Shown piece by piece: positions 10,970-45,069 of a DNA stretch of 64,000 bases (within the stretch, counting starts at the first letter, position 1; every line of letters starts with the position of its first letter). This DNA is from Cristatella mucedo (lineage: Eukaryota; Bryozoa; Phylactolaemata; Cristatellidae), in assembly GCA_009760855.2 (NCBI GenBank), contig WPIO01000047.1, forward strand, positions 714,001-778,000, given 5' to 3'. The notes below the pieces were generated by a model. That model saw nothing but the letters and a program-made list of their open reading frames with translations. It had not been told where the DNA came from and did not search any database. The translations under genes and the position numbers were made by a program.

Positions 10970-12636
10970 GTGGCATTGCTCTAGGCTAGCGATCATGGTC
11001 GCTGCTGCACAACTCAACTGGCAGCCAGATTCTGCACGAGGCACTCGCGCTAGCTGGCAAATGAGTAGTAATTGACTTGGCTGAGCTGGAATGCCAAATG
11101 CAACTTCCAAGTGTCATACTGCAAGTTCAGAATGAGCGTATGGCATGTGCCACGTCGCGACGATCACTAACGTGTGTGAAAAAGACTGAAAATGCAACGA
11201 GCTATACGAAGTAAGCCTCAGCTCGTGCATCGGCCGCAGCTCACTAGTATACACCTGAAACTCGCAGTCGTAACCTTCGTGCACTTGACGTGGAAGCATG
11301 CGGTGGTCACGTGATCCGAAGTTGGCAATCGAAATAAGCAAGGGATAGCATGCACAGTAAAGTCCATCGAACGCACAGGCCACCTGCTCGGTTACATCAA
11401 CAAGGAAATAAGTAGCATCCTTCGCGTAGCTGAGGGGGGCACAATTAATTGGGCTCAATACAAGTCGCAGTATCGAGCGTTCTTCGATTTGACAGTCGAC
11501 GTAAGCCTACAGCTCCCCGTACGTGGCTGGCTCTATCTAGTGAGTCGTAGCCAACAGGTGCGCATTGCTAGCCTTGAATTCTAGCAAACGCCTAGGCATT
11601 GTATCAGGGAACCCCGACCAGGCCCATTAAAGTCAATTGAATTGCCGCACAAAATGTAAAGGCTTGAAGACAAGCCATTCCGCGGAAGTTAGATCAACTC
11701 GTGAAAAACCATGCCGGACTACAATATCACACCAGTTGCGTGCGCACGCGGCGAGCTGGGGCGACTGTAGTCTGTCGGGAGCCTCACCTCATACAAATAC
11801 TGTTGGCATCAACTAGCCAATGAAGCTCGATCGCCTGTGACGTATAATATAGTACAGAAGTACACTCTTGCCGACGGCAGCTGGCGCTCAAAAGCTCTTA
11901 TCCAGCAAGAGAGTAAGCCACCTTTCAGTAAGTTAAGGCCACAGTCATGCACAAGGTCATGCCGATGGAGGCCGCCATTCTACCGGAAAAGTATGTTTGT
12001 TTGGGAAACATTATAGTCTTAAAAATCGTACAATAAGAAAAATATTACGTTACAATAAATAATAATTAATATTTTTAAATAATCTATGCATACGAAACTG
12101 TATTTTGCTTACACGGAAATGCCTTTCGCCCAGTGTGCGAGACCCCAGGGTAGCAGTCATGGGTCCTGAAGCGGTGCCTCACTGAGTTCGTAAGTATAGC
12201 CATCCTTCCTTTCAACTGCCCGGGTTTGCGTTGTACTCCGGTCGATGTGCTTGGCTCTCAGCGCTTGATCATGCGTTTACCCGCGAACGCTTTTCCCTAA
12301 TCTGCAACCTCTACCCTCCTCTCTCTGTACGTTCTGTCCGAGCCGGTAGCATTATTTTAGTATGGTACTGAGCCGGTCATGAATCACTGACGTCACTTAG
12401 TGTGTGTAAAATGCAACTTGTAACGGGTACACCTTGGAGTCACCGCATACCTGTCTTGCTACTGCCAGTAAGGCAGGCTTCGTGAAATCTACCGGCGGCG
12501 TCGAACTAGTGGGTTTCGGAGGGGACGGAACTCGTCTGCTTGTTCTAAGTTCTGTGCGCTTGCTGCTGCCATCAGACGCTCAGATTTGCATTTGAAATTA
12601 AGTATGTTTACGGCCAGTCCATGTCTCTTTTTTAGC

Positions 12637-12663
12637 ATGACAAACGAGCACGAGCGTAAATGA
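12637..12663 (+). other. Upstream mini-ORF overlapping the first SLMAP ATG
   Basis: A nine-codon frame (ATG at 12637, eight residues, TGA at 12661-12663) ends on the ATGA that forms the first in-frame SLMAP ATG at 12660. It would matter only if the transcript includes this stretch. The conserved ATG at 12675 has a better context (A at -3) than 12660 (T at -3). Confidence 0.35.
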
Positions 12664-12674
12664 AGACTGACACA

Positions 12675-33943
<21,269 letters not shown>

Positions 33944-34849
33944 CAAGCAGCTCCGGCCCTGCCCCCGGGGCCACTGCCAAGGCCACCTCTTCTTCCCACT
34001 GCATGCCGACGTTGGAGTCGGAGCGCACTCGTCGAAGCTGTGCTCACAGCACGCATTGTGCGTCATCAGTCGCCGCTTCCAAGGGGACACGTGCCCATGG
34101 CCTCGCTATATCCACTGGCTCAGCTATGGCCGATGCTGCAGCCTACCCGAAGGACGTGCACGGCCGCAGATGATCGCAGCCGAGCGACTGCCCCGGAAGT
34201 GAGCCCATTGCGCCACGCTCACTCTGCTCTCGTTGCCGTCGAACTCGATCGATCTGAGCTTTAAGTAGTGATTGAGAAGTCGTCGCTCGGCGAGCGTGTC
34301 TCGCACCAACCGGCTGCAGCTCGGCGGGCAGCTTATGCGTGCCTTGTGTGCAATCGACGAGTTGTCCGGCTGCACTGTAGTGTGCCCACCTTTGCGGACT
34401 GGCCGCTCGGCCTTGCCTCGCCTGGCTAAACAGCCGTATTGCGGATCTGCAACTGATGCCTCTGATGAGGTGCACTGGCCAGCGATCTTCTACTTCGCCG
34501 TGGGACTTCCTGTAGGTACCCAGTTGGGGCAAATTACCTTTTCCTAGGCATGGCGTTCGCACGTGTGGTGCGACTTTTTTGAGCGACAATACAGTCTTGC
34601 TGAGGAATCATCAGTTTACTCTGCAGAGCCGTGACCTGTGTTGCTGCATGGCTGGTACCATGTTGAGTTCTTTACAGTGGCTTATTTGGCTGTCGTCAGA
34701 CTAGTCTGCAAGTACCCGTCTGCATTGTCTGTTTCATTGAGTTGCTTCCCAAACAATTTTGCAGAGGTGCTTGTGTACACAGAATGTATCCGTGTGTGCT
34801 GTATGTTTGTTGCTCCAGAAAGTATGAGAATCAAATGAATCGAGAGTAT

Positions 34850-36600
34850 CAAACTCGTGGCATGGGCAGCTTTATTTTTCCGGCAGCTTTTGGTAAAATT
34901 GATCACCAGATCCGTCATGGGTGCCTTTCGTCTCACCTAGGTATCACACGAACTCCGTTACCATGGTTTAGGTATTATATTGGTAGGAGAATTCAGATAG
35001 TAGATGTCCATGGAGAACGATCATCGAGTGAGCCTCTTTGGTTCCCTCAGGGTTCCGGTTCTGGTTCCAATTTTTCACAATTTACTCCCAGTTGTCGATG
35101 TCTCCCTCTTGTCTATGCAATCGCCGAGCACTATCTAGGCTTTCATGTTTATCCAGACAATACGAAGAGGAACTTTTTCTTTAATCTTTCTCTGCCTTTC
35201 AGCACCTCAAGCATAGCTGACATTTGCACTTGGTTGGAAGCAAGCTTTGTCAAACTGAATGATGACAAAATCTATTTACTAATTATAGGCAAACCAAGCA
35301 ACCCATAAACAGGAAAGCCTAACTCTCCAAATCTGCTCAACGGCATATCTCCTGTAGCCTCTGCACAAAGTGTCCTCTGCCAAAATTTAATTTTCGCTTG
35401 ATGATCATATCAGCTCTGCAGTCAAGTCTCCTACTTCCATCGACGTCACTTCGAAAAAATTCAGGCTTGCTTAGATGATGCCAACGCCATGCTGGTATAT
35501 GACATCTTTACTTGACCTTTGTAAGTCACAACTAGCAGGTCTTCCTGCTTGCGAAACATGATGCTTATAGTTGGGGAACAATTCTGCAGCTAGGCTTCTC
35601 TGTCGTTAACGTCGAAACTGCCACGTAACACTACTTATCTTCAATCTAGACTGCCTGCCTATCAGGCAGCACACCGACTTCAAAGATTTTGTCTCTTCAT
35701 CTTTAGGCTCCTTGATTAAATGTCTTACTTTAACATCTGAATTAGTTTTACATCAGGCCTCTCGTAGCATGCTCATCTATTGCTTGGCGATTAATTAAGC
35801 CCTTGACTTCAAACATCTTGGAGACCCTGCCTTAAGCTACTCTGCTAGCAAAGCTTGGAACTCAAAACCGACTGACATCGTTTCATCTCCTGATTTGATG
35901 GCATTCAAAAAGAAACTAGGATCGGATGTTGTTGTTTGTAGGTGTGAGTTACTAAAGTGTGGACATAATCAAGTGCCAGAGTGATATGTTTTTGTTTATT
36001 GCCCAGTGAGAGAACTTGTCTTGCCGCCTGTGCGCTTTCCTTGCCTGCAAATGATTCCAAGCATGTTTCTAACCATGGTTTCTATTAAGCAGTAATTAAG
36101 TGACTTCTGGTATGCTTTGCATGCTTGCTTTAGCAGAATATCTTAATTTGCTCTTTGGCCCCAGCCTACCTATCAGATCTACTCCCCCACCAGACAGCAT
36201 CGTACCACCCGCTTTTCGGAATCTGTTTACCTACATCTCGTACAAGCCTTTAGTTCGTATGCTCCCAACGCCAGGAACTCACTCCCTACTTACGTCAGGA
36301 CATCCCCTGACTTGACCACATTTGAAAAGAAATTTAAAACGCACCTATTTATGACAGCATTTAATGGGTCCCTGTTATTCATCCTTTGTGTGCTTATGTA
36401 TGCTGACACTGTTGCATGCTGCCACTAACCACACTTGCATGCTGACCCTGTGCATGTCACCTCTAACCATGTTATTCATGCTGTTTATCAAGCATGGTAC
36501 CACTCACCATTCGATCGTGTTTCCTATGCAGCAAATGTAAAGTCCCACAAAGAGATTTAGTTCCCTGAGGGCGCTTTATCAATTGTATTATTATTATTAT
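34850..36600 (+). mobile_element. Longest CR1/L2-type LINE remnant
   Basis: From the RT palm (AAFGKIDHQIRHGCLSSHLG, WFRYYIGRR, PDNTK in place of the catalytic box, ICTWLEASFVKLNDDK) to the 3' hairpin and (ATT)n at 36588-36600. Divergent and frameshifted. Confidence 0.88.
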
Positions 36601-36609
36601 CACATGTAG

Positions 36610-37330
36610 CAAAGAGAAACTGAGAAGCATAGCTTGAGTCAGGAGTGTGAGGAGTGAGTAGCATGGAAGTAGCAGCTCAGGACTGCTGAAAAGGATGTAC
36701 GTCAATCGGCAGCAGGACAGTAGCTGTCGTTGCATAAGAATTGTGGAGATGAGTTCCACAGTCTGGGACCTGCAGAGGAAAGCTGTCACTAATAGTCTTT
36801 AAACAGATTAATGGAAGGGCTATTTATCGCCCACAGAGAACCTGAGCGCACAAGGAGGCTGAAACTGATGCAGCAGCTCAGTTGGGTATGAAGGAGCCAT
36901 GTCATGGCCTGGCCTTGTGGATCAGCCTAAGAACTTCACTCGATTTCTTTTGATCAAGAACTGCTTCTGTTTATCAACCGGAAGCCATTGAAGCTCGTTC
37001 AGCGAAGGAGAAATGTGGTTAAACATTTGGGATTTTTAAATTAGTCTTGCTGCTATATTTATCACCAGCTGCCAATGAGCTAGTGGCTTTTTTCGGTAGC
37101 CCAGCCAAAATGGAATTGCAATAATCTAGCCGAGAGACAGAACCAGTGAGAGACTTTTAATTCTTTACAGGCCATCGTGGTAGACATTCCCTGATTTTTG
37201 ATAGGGATCAAACCTGGTGGCTAGCTACGGAGGAAGTCTTCTTAATACAACTTTCAAAATTTAGACAGCTGTCAAAGACGACACCTAAACTCTGAGCACA
37301 TGGCGACAGTCGAACAATAGCATCACCTAT
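36610..37330 (-). mobile_element. Divergent LINE remnant of a second lineage
   Basis: The minus strand reads DYCNSILAGLP, HISPSLNELQWLPVDKQ and PSYPTELLHQF: LINE C-terminal phrases but not close to the other copies. Tail-to-tail with the copy ending at 36600. Confidence 0.6.
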
Positions 37331-37814
37331 AAGAAGAGCAAGCACGAGTCTTTTAGTCCAGCCACAAGCTTGGTGTGTCCGAGTTGCAAAACGTCGGAAA
37401 GTTTTAAAGTTGAATGCGACTGCCCAAACAAAACGTCACAAGAGTACCGTGGTGGGCTTTAAAAAAACTTATATTTTTTACAGACGCTCATAACCAACGA
37501 CCAATCTCCCCTGCGTCAAAACTCGCCCCACCAAGGTCGTGCAGCTAACAGAGCGCCCCGGAGCCTAGCCGGCCGATGAACTACAGAGGAGTGCCGGTGC
37601 CTAGCACGAAGAGTGCCGGTGCCTAGCCGGCCGGTGAACAACAGAGGAGAGCAGGTCCCCCCACGAAACCAAAACACTCGGCTGCGAATGCAACCCACCG
37701 CCGCCACAGTGCCCGAGCCACAAATTTAAAGAAATTTGCTGACATCCACGGTCAGCAAGACAAACTTTCAATTCATCAGTCACTACAGCAGATTCCCACT
37801 GTTTAAAAGGAATA

Positions 37815-38095
37815 AGCCTGGAACTCACTCCCGACCTGCGTCACGAGGTCTCCTGACTTGTCCACATTTGAAAAGAAACTAAAAACGCATATATTTATCA
37901 CAGCATTTAGCAGGTCCGTTTATTGAACTTACGCGCTTATGTGTGCAGATCCGGTTTCGCACTGTCACTAACCGCACTTGCATGCTGACCCTGAGCATGT
38001 CACCCCAAGCCACGTTATTCTTGTTGTTAATTGAGAATCCTACCACTAACCATTCGATCGTTCTCCCTTTGCAGCAATTGTAAAGCGGATAAACC
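37815..38095 (+). mobile_element. LINE 3'-part fragment
   Basis: Starts at the coding end (AWNSLPTCVTRSPDLSTFEK-like) and stops at the first half of the 3' hairpin (TTGTAAAGCGGA). Confidence 0.75.
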
Positions 38096-38279
38096 CTTGT
38101 GGGACTCCGCGGGTGACTGGTCTGTTGGGTTGAGACCTGAACCTCACACGACACGGATTGAACGCGATCGGACAACTGCCTCGTCTGCCAGACCGATCGC
38201 TGCTCTCAATCGTTAAAAACTTGATGTCTTTCTTGACCAATAGTGTCGAAGGCAGCTAATAAAACCAGCGGGACTAAGG

Positions 38280-38560
38280 CTATAATAATAACACACTTGA
38301 TAAAGCGCCCTCGGAGAACTTAATCTCTTTCTAGCCACTTTACTTTTGCTGCAGAGGAAACACGATTGGATGGTTAGCGGTAGCATGCTCGATAAAGAAC
38401 AATAATAAACATGGTTAGGGGTGACATGCACAGGGTCAGCATGCAAGTGTGGTTAGTGGCAGCATGTTCAGCGTCAGCACGCTTAAGCGCGCATAAGGAA
38501 TGAATGACGGGGACCCCCTAAATGCTGTGATAAATAGATGCGTTGTTAACTTGCGACATT
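38280..38560 (-). mobile_element. LINE 3'-end fragment
   Basis: AATAATAA tail, hairpin and 3' UTR in minus orientation. Confidence 0.8.
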
Positions 38561-38639
38561 TCCGTCATCATTGCTGCATGTGATGCAAAGCGCCTGAATA
38601 GAGATTCGGTTCTCTTAAGTTACCATACAAAGGACCTGT

Positions 38640-40200
38640 TTTCAGAGATTTATGGCTATGGACCGGTTGTAATCGGTAAGCAGCATCATGCACATCATTG
38701 AGCCAAGATAAATCAGAAGGCTAGCTGAATTAGGAACAAGTGGGCTGTTGCTGAACAATCGTATCCATCAGTAGTCGTCTTATTTAATTCCTTGTTTTCC
38801 AAAACGGAAATTTCTTCTCTTGGGTCTAATATCTTAAGAAAATCCATAATTTAATCTCGCATCGCGTACAACGGCATTGCATGCAGTTCCACAGACACGG
38901 TGTGTCCATAGCTGAGAAAAATTGTTGCCGACCTTTGGAATGCCGAAACTCCACGAGGCCCACCTAGCTCATATCTGCTCATTAAATTCGGTTTGTTCTC
39001 TGCATAATCGTCGTCGCTTGCATCGCTGTGGTCGCTTTCCCATGTCCACCCTCATGCATTAACTGCCTCGCTGCATCCCCTGAGCGAAACGCCTGCTCCA
39101 TCCATGACTCATGTTTTTTTTCCTATCCAATAACCATGGTGTTTATCTTGCCTCATCCTAGTGTCAAAAGTCCATCCCATGAGTTTACACTGCTGCAGAT
39201 ACATGCTTGCCATTTCACATATAAACCAGTAAGCCAACCGTCAAAACTCATTTGCTAGCTTAGTCGAATTGTAACTGAATTGAACGTTGTTTGCTCACTT
39301 TAACCTGATGAGATGAGACTAACAGGCACGTTTTAGTCACGTTTCACACCTGAGTGAAATTACAGCCTGGCCAATACATACTGACTCGTACCGGCAACAG
39401 TTTGGTTAAATGCTAAAGCAATGAGCAGCATAAATGCTTTACGTGCAAAAGGTGGTCTATCGAATTTGGCAAGCGCGTATGATGTAGCGGGCTTAACTTC
39501 CGAACCTGACGTCCTGCATCGTGCTTCCCTCTCTAGCGTCACGACACCTTGCCTCAGTAGCTACGGTGGCACTATATCAGGCCAGCTTTGGTTCAGTCGC
39601 ATTCAAGTTGGATGTTCCTACTGGTTCACAGCAGTGCTAAAATCACGCAAGATATCTTCTCCCAATTTTTTAAGATCTCGGTTCAAGCTTCCAGCTCCCC
39701 GCAAGACATTCACTGTCATTGTTCACTGAAGCGCTAAAAAGGTTTGTAAATGGGTTCAAAAACCTGTACAGACCATTGATTTACTGTTTATAAGACGGAA
39801 TGGGCTAAACGGTTGGTGGTGGATCCCGATGTATCACATTACTATGTGCAAACAACGTAGGTCTTTCAAACATTCATGGTGCAGGTTCGTATCCAGGCCA
39901 TCGAATTAACGCTTAGCCATTGCTGTATTTGTACGCGCCGGCCATGAAGATGGATAGTCAGGTTGGGTAGATATGAGCTAGATGCAGTGAGCATACCAGC
40001 AACTGGATCAATTTGACTTGTAACCGAAAACATGATGTTGATTATCTTGGCATTTGTCTGATTTTGGATTTTTCTTCAGCGCAGGCGGTCCTGGAAGAAG
40101 TATTGTTTAGCATTTTTGCTGCTGAGTGGTTTGACTTGCATGCTATCTGTTGCGATGCCACCTACCGCACAGAAACGTGTGGTGGCTGACGAATATATTC
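38640..40200. other. No recognisable feature
   Basis: I see no gene, SINE or LINE similarity here apart from a few short SINE-like words near 38575-38640. Confidence 0.4.
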
Positions 40201-40214
40201 GAAAATATATATAT

Positions 40215-40600
40215 TTTTTAGAGACGATTCACAGGGACTCACTAGATGCTACGATAAATAGGTGCGTTTTAAGTTCTTTTTAAATGTGATCAAGTCACAG
40301 GATGTCGTGACGCAAGTTGGAAGTAAGTTCCAGGCTTTGGGAGCATACGAACTAAAGGCACGGTCTCCAAAGGATTAGAGGTTTGTACGAGGTATAGGTA
40401 AGCAATTAGATTCCCAAAAGCTGGGTGTGCGATGCTTGGCCTGGTAGGGGAGTAGATCTGATAGGTAGGCTGGAGCCAAAGAATGGATGGACCTAAGAGT
40501 GAGCGACCAAACCTTGAAGTCGATCCGTTGCTTGACTGAGAGCCAGTGCAAGTTGTCGGTGAGAAGTAGTGTGATGTAGAAACTGCGACGTTAAGATATT
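40215..40600 (-). mobile_element. LINE coding-end fragment
   Basis: The minus strand reads [18 protein letters not shown] and the terminal coding phrases. The 3' UTR is missing. Confidence 0.75.
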
Positions 40601-40712
40601 TAATTTTTTTGCATTCTGGACCAGCCAAGATTGCTTTGACTTGCATCTTGAAACTAACTTCTAGCCTCGAGGCCTTTCCAATTTGTGCACCGGCCACAAT
40701 TACCGCCAAAAA

Positions 40713-40885
40713 ACAATAGCTGATTTAACAGCCTCTTTTGCACAGCGATAGAAGAGCGCTTACCGCTATCACCACCGCTTGCAGTGGCGATACAGGATCG
40801 CTCACCACAGGATTTGAACCCACGACTCCTGGGCCTAGGTCATGAAAAGCAACCGCCTTACCTAGTGAGCCATTACTGCTCACCG
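40713..40885 (-). mobile_element. SINE family 1
   Basis: Full-length, more diverged copy; the palindrome is degraded (CCTGGGCCTAGG). Confidence 0.88.
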
Positions 40886-41354
40886 GCCACAGAAGGCTGT
40901 TAGAGAGCAGCGTCAGCCATCTGCCCTAGCTTCGATGCTACCAATCGGCCGGGCGGTGCCGGATCGAAAGGTCGGCATGGATTCGCAGCCATCAAGCCTT
41001 TAGATTCAAATCTCAAAATATATGCCGACTCCAGTTCTGATCGGAAGCCACGCTCGGGCCGTTTCGCAGTGCCGTCCATTGCCCGCCCTCTGAAAAAGGC
41101 CAGTCCACGAGCTTGGTCACCTTGGTCATTCCCGGTTGACGGCTGGATGTCGATGCTGATCTAACAGGCAACCGCTTACCGGCTACCTGAATCCGTATCC
41201 GGGATCGGCGTGCAATTTGATCGACTTCAACACGAACGAGCGAATGCAGCGCATTGCTCCAGTCTCGCGACTTCGGAGACTTGTTTCTATATTTATCTTG
41301 CCATAGCACTGGGAAACTCGTTCACCCAAGGCCTACCTCAAGGTAACCGGAATA

Positions 41355-41505
41355 CGTCTTAGCTTAGGGGTAAAGGGCTCGCACTTCACGAGCTACGTCG
41401 TCGGTTTGAGTCCTGAAGCAGGCAATTTTCTATTTCGCACTGCACAAGTGAGAGTGATAGCCACTAAGGCCGCTATAGAAGTTCGGCGATTGAATGAGCT
41501 GACCC
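41355..41505 (+). mobile_element. SINE family 3
   Basis: CTTAGCTTAGGGGTAAAGG (A box), GGTTTGAGTCC (B box), then GTGAGAGTGATAGCCACTAA. Confidence 0.7.
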
Positions 41506-42544
41506 TTACTTTAAAAGAGAACGGTCCAGCTGGTCCTGGTCCCATTGACTGACCTGGAGAAACGTGTCTGGAGGCTATTTTTCTCACTCATTCAGCCTTG
41601 TTATTGGCTGTCTCAACCTAGGTCAAGATCTGACCTTCCATCACTTAATCCAGCGTTTAACCAATTTTTGCATTTGTATGTGTGGAACAAGACTTTTGAG
41701 AACGAGTGAGTTGCCTTGGTGCTGCTTGCTAGTAGATGAACTAGCGTTTTGTACAGCGGTTTATAGCTGATATACTTACACGATTGATTTGCTTCTGACG
41801 GGGAGTACGCTAAAGCCTCTACGTTGCACGTCCGGTCGCTTGGAGTTCATGGGGGCTCGAGCACGCTACGGTAGCTCGACGAAGAACGAAGCCCTCCCCC
41901 AGCAAGGGAGTTGTGGTGGTGACGGCGATTGCTGTATTGTATCGAATGCATTCGACGCAAGCGAGCGAGCGTACGTACGGATGTAGCGGTCGCCCAAGCG
42001 GCTCTGGAGAAAGCGGCCAGGAGAGAAAAGAAGAAGAGGGGGAGAGAGAGGGAGGGGTGGCATGCGAACAGGCCGACATACAGGCAGACAGTTGTTTGCT
42101 GCAGTGCTAGCGGGTCACACGACCGCCGCTGACCCTTTACATTAAAATCCAGCTTAGTTTGCTGATACCTCCAGACTGCAGTACCTAACCAGCTGGTACG
42201 CAGGCATCGCTCCCGACGGCCGGGCTGAACGGTTTGAGTACGGCTGGGGCGTAGCAACAGTGCGGACGCGGCGGCGCCCACAAGCGGTCAATGCGGATGA
42301 GAGGGTGCCCGTTAAATTAAACAATACAAATGCATGCACCTAGGGGACATTGAGAGGTTCATGCACGCCTTTACATAGGCCTGTACGCTGTTTAGATAAT
42401 AATCATTCATGTAAAGACGGACCAGAGTAATTCACGTGAACAGCAGCCTTGCATTACAAACCAGCAGTGAGTTGTCTGCATCTGGCGTAACTATTGTAGA
42501 CAGATGAATAAAGTGACAACGCATTCGTGAGCAAATAAAAAACA

Positions 42545-42620
42545 AAACTCATGCATAGCGTCCTAAGATAAATTAATCTCTATCCGGGCGCTTTATATAT
42601 GCCGTAGGGCTCGAGCCGAC
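42545..42620 (-). mobile_element. SINE family 2 tail fragment
   Basis: TTAATCTCTATCCGGGCGC followed by the B-box complement GGGCTCGAGCC. Confidence 0.75.
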
Positions 42621-42827
42621 GAGGCCAAACTGCGAATCTGGCGCGCGGAAATCGTGGCCGCCAGCCCGACAGCCAGCAAACGACAAATGATCCTACAGCC
42701 AGCGGTTTTTCATAATAGAACGCCTCTTGATGCTGATGAGCCTGTGATTATTTGAGGTAAAGTACTTCATCGCACGCGGTGCCTCGGTGGCGTTTAGCAG
42801 CACCTCTCGTCACAGGTCAAGTATTAT

Positions 42828-43020
42828 AGTGAGCCGTAATGGCTCACTAGGTAAGGCGGTTGCTTTTCACGACCTCGGCCCCGAGGTCGTGGGCTCGAAT
42901 CTTGCAGTGGGCGATCCTTTATCGCCACTGCAAGCGGTGATGATAGCCGGAAAGGCTCTTCTGTCGCTATACAAAAGAGGCTTTTAAATCAGCTAGCATT
43001 TATTATTTATTTATTTATGA
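42828..43020 (+). mobile_element. SINE family 1, full length
   Basis: Complete copy with intact palindrome CCTCGGCCCCGAGG and a TTTATTATTTATTTATTTA tail. Confidence 0.92.
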
Positions 43021-43918
43021 TGCGAGTCACCTTTCGGATTTCACTGCGAATCTCTGCTTTAGCACCTCAAGCTTCACCAGAAATCAAGGACCGAAAAGGG
43101 CTCATCAGCACACAAGTAACCATGTATGGGCTATGATAAGGTGCCGGAGTTCTCTTAAGGCTCTATATCAACGACATATAATAACAATAATAATAATTAT
43201 TATTATTGTTATTATTAGGTCTCGTGGAAATGATTCACGACACCGCATATTACGTATATTATGGCGCTGCAGGCCAGGCCTGGGCTTTTCTGCTAAACGA
43301 AAATCCCGAGCAAACAGCAAACGCTACCATTAATATTTTTTAAATAATTGAAAATTTCGTCAGACAGTCAAACGACCAAGGCAGCTGTTCCAGACGACCA
43401 AGCTCGGTTCATTAACATGGTCCGTGCCACTGCCAAAGCCACGGGTGGGCGTAGGGTCAATTGCCCATAGAGCTAGCGGGGACGAGGTGGAAAGCAGCCA
43501 CTTGGGCCAGCCCTAGGGCAGGGGCAGTCGGTTAGTGACACGGCAACGGTTTTTTGAAGGCTGGTTTCATTTTTAAAACTCGCTGTGCGCGGATTCATAT
43601 AAAGTCAACGACTCCTAGAATCACCCCGAGTGCCTCGCCCCCTTGGGGATCTATTGGCTGATGTGAGCAGTGGTTGAGGGCGACGGACACCGAAGGCTTT
43701 CCTTCAGTCAAAGCAGAGGATTTAAAGCAACTTATATAAAGTAGATAATCTACAAAAGCATGCGGCCACTTGATCTACTTATATGTTAAACACCAAACTG
43801 GCTATACCACGCCTGCCATAGTATTTCTTAAGGCGGCCTCCAATTTGAGGCTACTAATTCTTAACTCCATATCGGCGACTGACTTTCGACTGACCAATAA
43901 GAGCAGCAGGTTGGGAAT

Positions 43919-44461
43919 TCAGTTTTGTCGGTTGACCTTGGAATCGAGGCGGAGTGAAGTAGACGAATGTGAGCCAAAAGGCGCCAAAATATCGCCATCT
44001 GAATTATCAGCATCCTCATCGGGAGCGGCCGCGTCATCATCGACCTCAAAGCGATCTTTTGGAAAAACACTTTCATTCAGACTGGGCTGATCAGAAAGAT
44101 GTTGATGATTGTGCTCCTGCCAATATTGCAGCTCCATTTAGCCAGCTGCTGAGCTGCTGCGGAACCGCCAGCTGAACCACATCAACGCGGGATTGACATA
44201 CTCCAGCGAAATTGCCTTCTAGAGTGCGTAGCGACACTGGCTTCCAATATGGACGTACAACCCAAGCATTGTCAAGCAGAAAAGATCCGTCGCTCCTACC
44301 TGCAGCAGGGCAGCGCTCTGTTGCACCTCCTCGTGCATAGGACGACTCGGGCATGTGCTGAGCCAAGCAATTTGTGAACGTAGCCCATTGCCCGTAGCCA
44401 GATTGGTTTGGGAAATAAGAGTGGTCGGAGTAAAAACGCCGTCAAAACCGGGAAAGTCCAT
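43919..44461 (-). other. Possible exon pair of an unknown gene
   Basis: A minus-strand frame ends MHEEVQQSAALLQ at a donor CAG|GTAGGA (about 44299). A second frame downstream (from about 44120) reads EHNHQHLSDQPSLNES and an acidic stretch EVDDDAAAPDEDADNSDGD, then TGA. The two fit in phase 0 through the acceptor TTGGCAG|GAGCAC. No family recognised. Confidence 0.3.
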
Positions 44462-44599
44462 TAGTTCTCTCGCTCCTTCTCTTCCCTTCCCGCGGCCGTG
44501 ACACTTTCGACGCGAACAAGTTCCTCAGGCAACGGAGGAATTCAGCAGCCGAAAGAGGCTCGACGGCAAGGAATGCACACATTTCGCAGATTATCGTGG

Positions 44600-44602
<3 letters not shown>

Positions 44603-44645
<43 letters not shown>

Positions 44646-44646
44646 G

Positions 44647-44701
<55 letters not shown>

Positions 44702-44724
44702 GTCTCTCTGTCTCTGTCTCTGTC

Positions 44725-44756
<32 letters not shown>

Positions 44757-44806
44757 CCTGTCTCTCTGCCTCTCTGTCTCTGTCTCTGTCTCTGTCTCTG
44801 TCTCTG

Positions 44807-44857
<51 letters not shown>

Positions 44858-44881
44858 GTCTGTCGGTCCTCGGTCTCTCTC

Positions 44882-44962
<81 letters not shown>

Positions 44963-44973
44963 CCTCTCTCCCT

Positions 44974-45066
<93 letters not shown>
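44603..45066. repeat. 460-bp (CT)n-rich block with CTCTGT higher-order units
   Basis: Almost only CT dinucleotides with periodic CCCTGTCTCTCTGTCT interruptions and a (CTCTGT)n core at 44775-44825. Confidence 0.97.

Positions 45067-45069
<3 letters not shown>

Larger units (their letters stand above)
10273..12674. promoter_or_regulatory. Divergent intergenic region between REXO4 and SLMAP
   Basis: 2.4 kb separate the two divergent start codons, so both promoters probably lie here. Full TGACGTCA (CREB/ATF) palindromes sit at 10274-10281 and 12388-12395. A strong inverted repeat lies at 10907-10969. Open frames at 10,400-11,460 on both strands show no family resemblance and I do not call them genes. 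The SLMAP 5' UTR probably includes 12636-12674, because CTTTTTTAG at 12627-12635 looks like a 3' splice site. Confidence 0.5.

Noticed and set aside
10519-11110. Several overlapping frames on both strands upstream of REXO4
   Set aside because: GC-rich DNA with mutual shadow frames, broken by the inverted repeat; no family resemblance.
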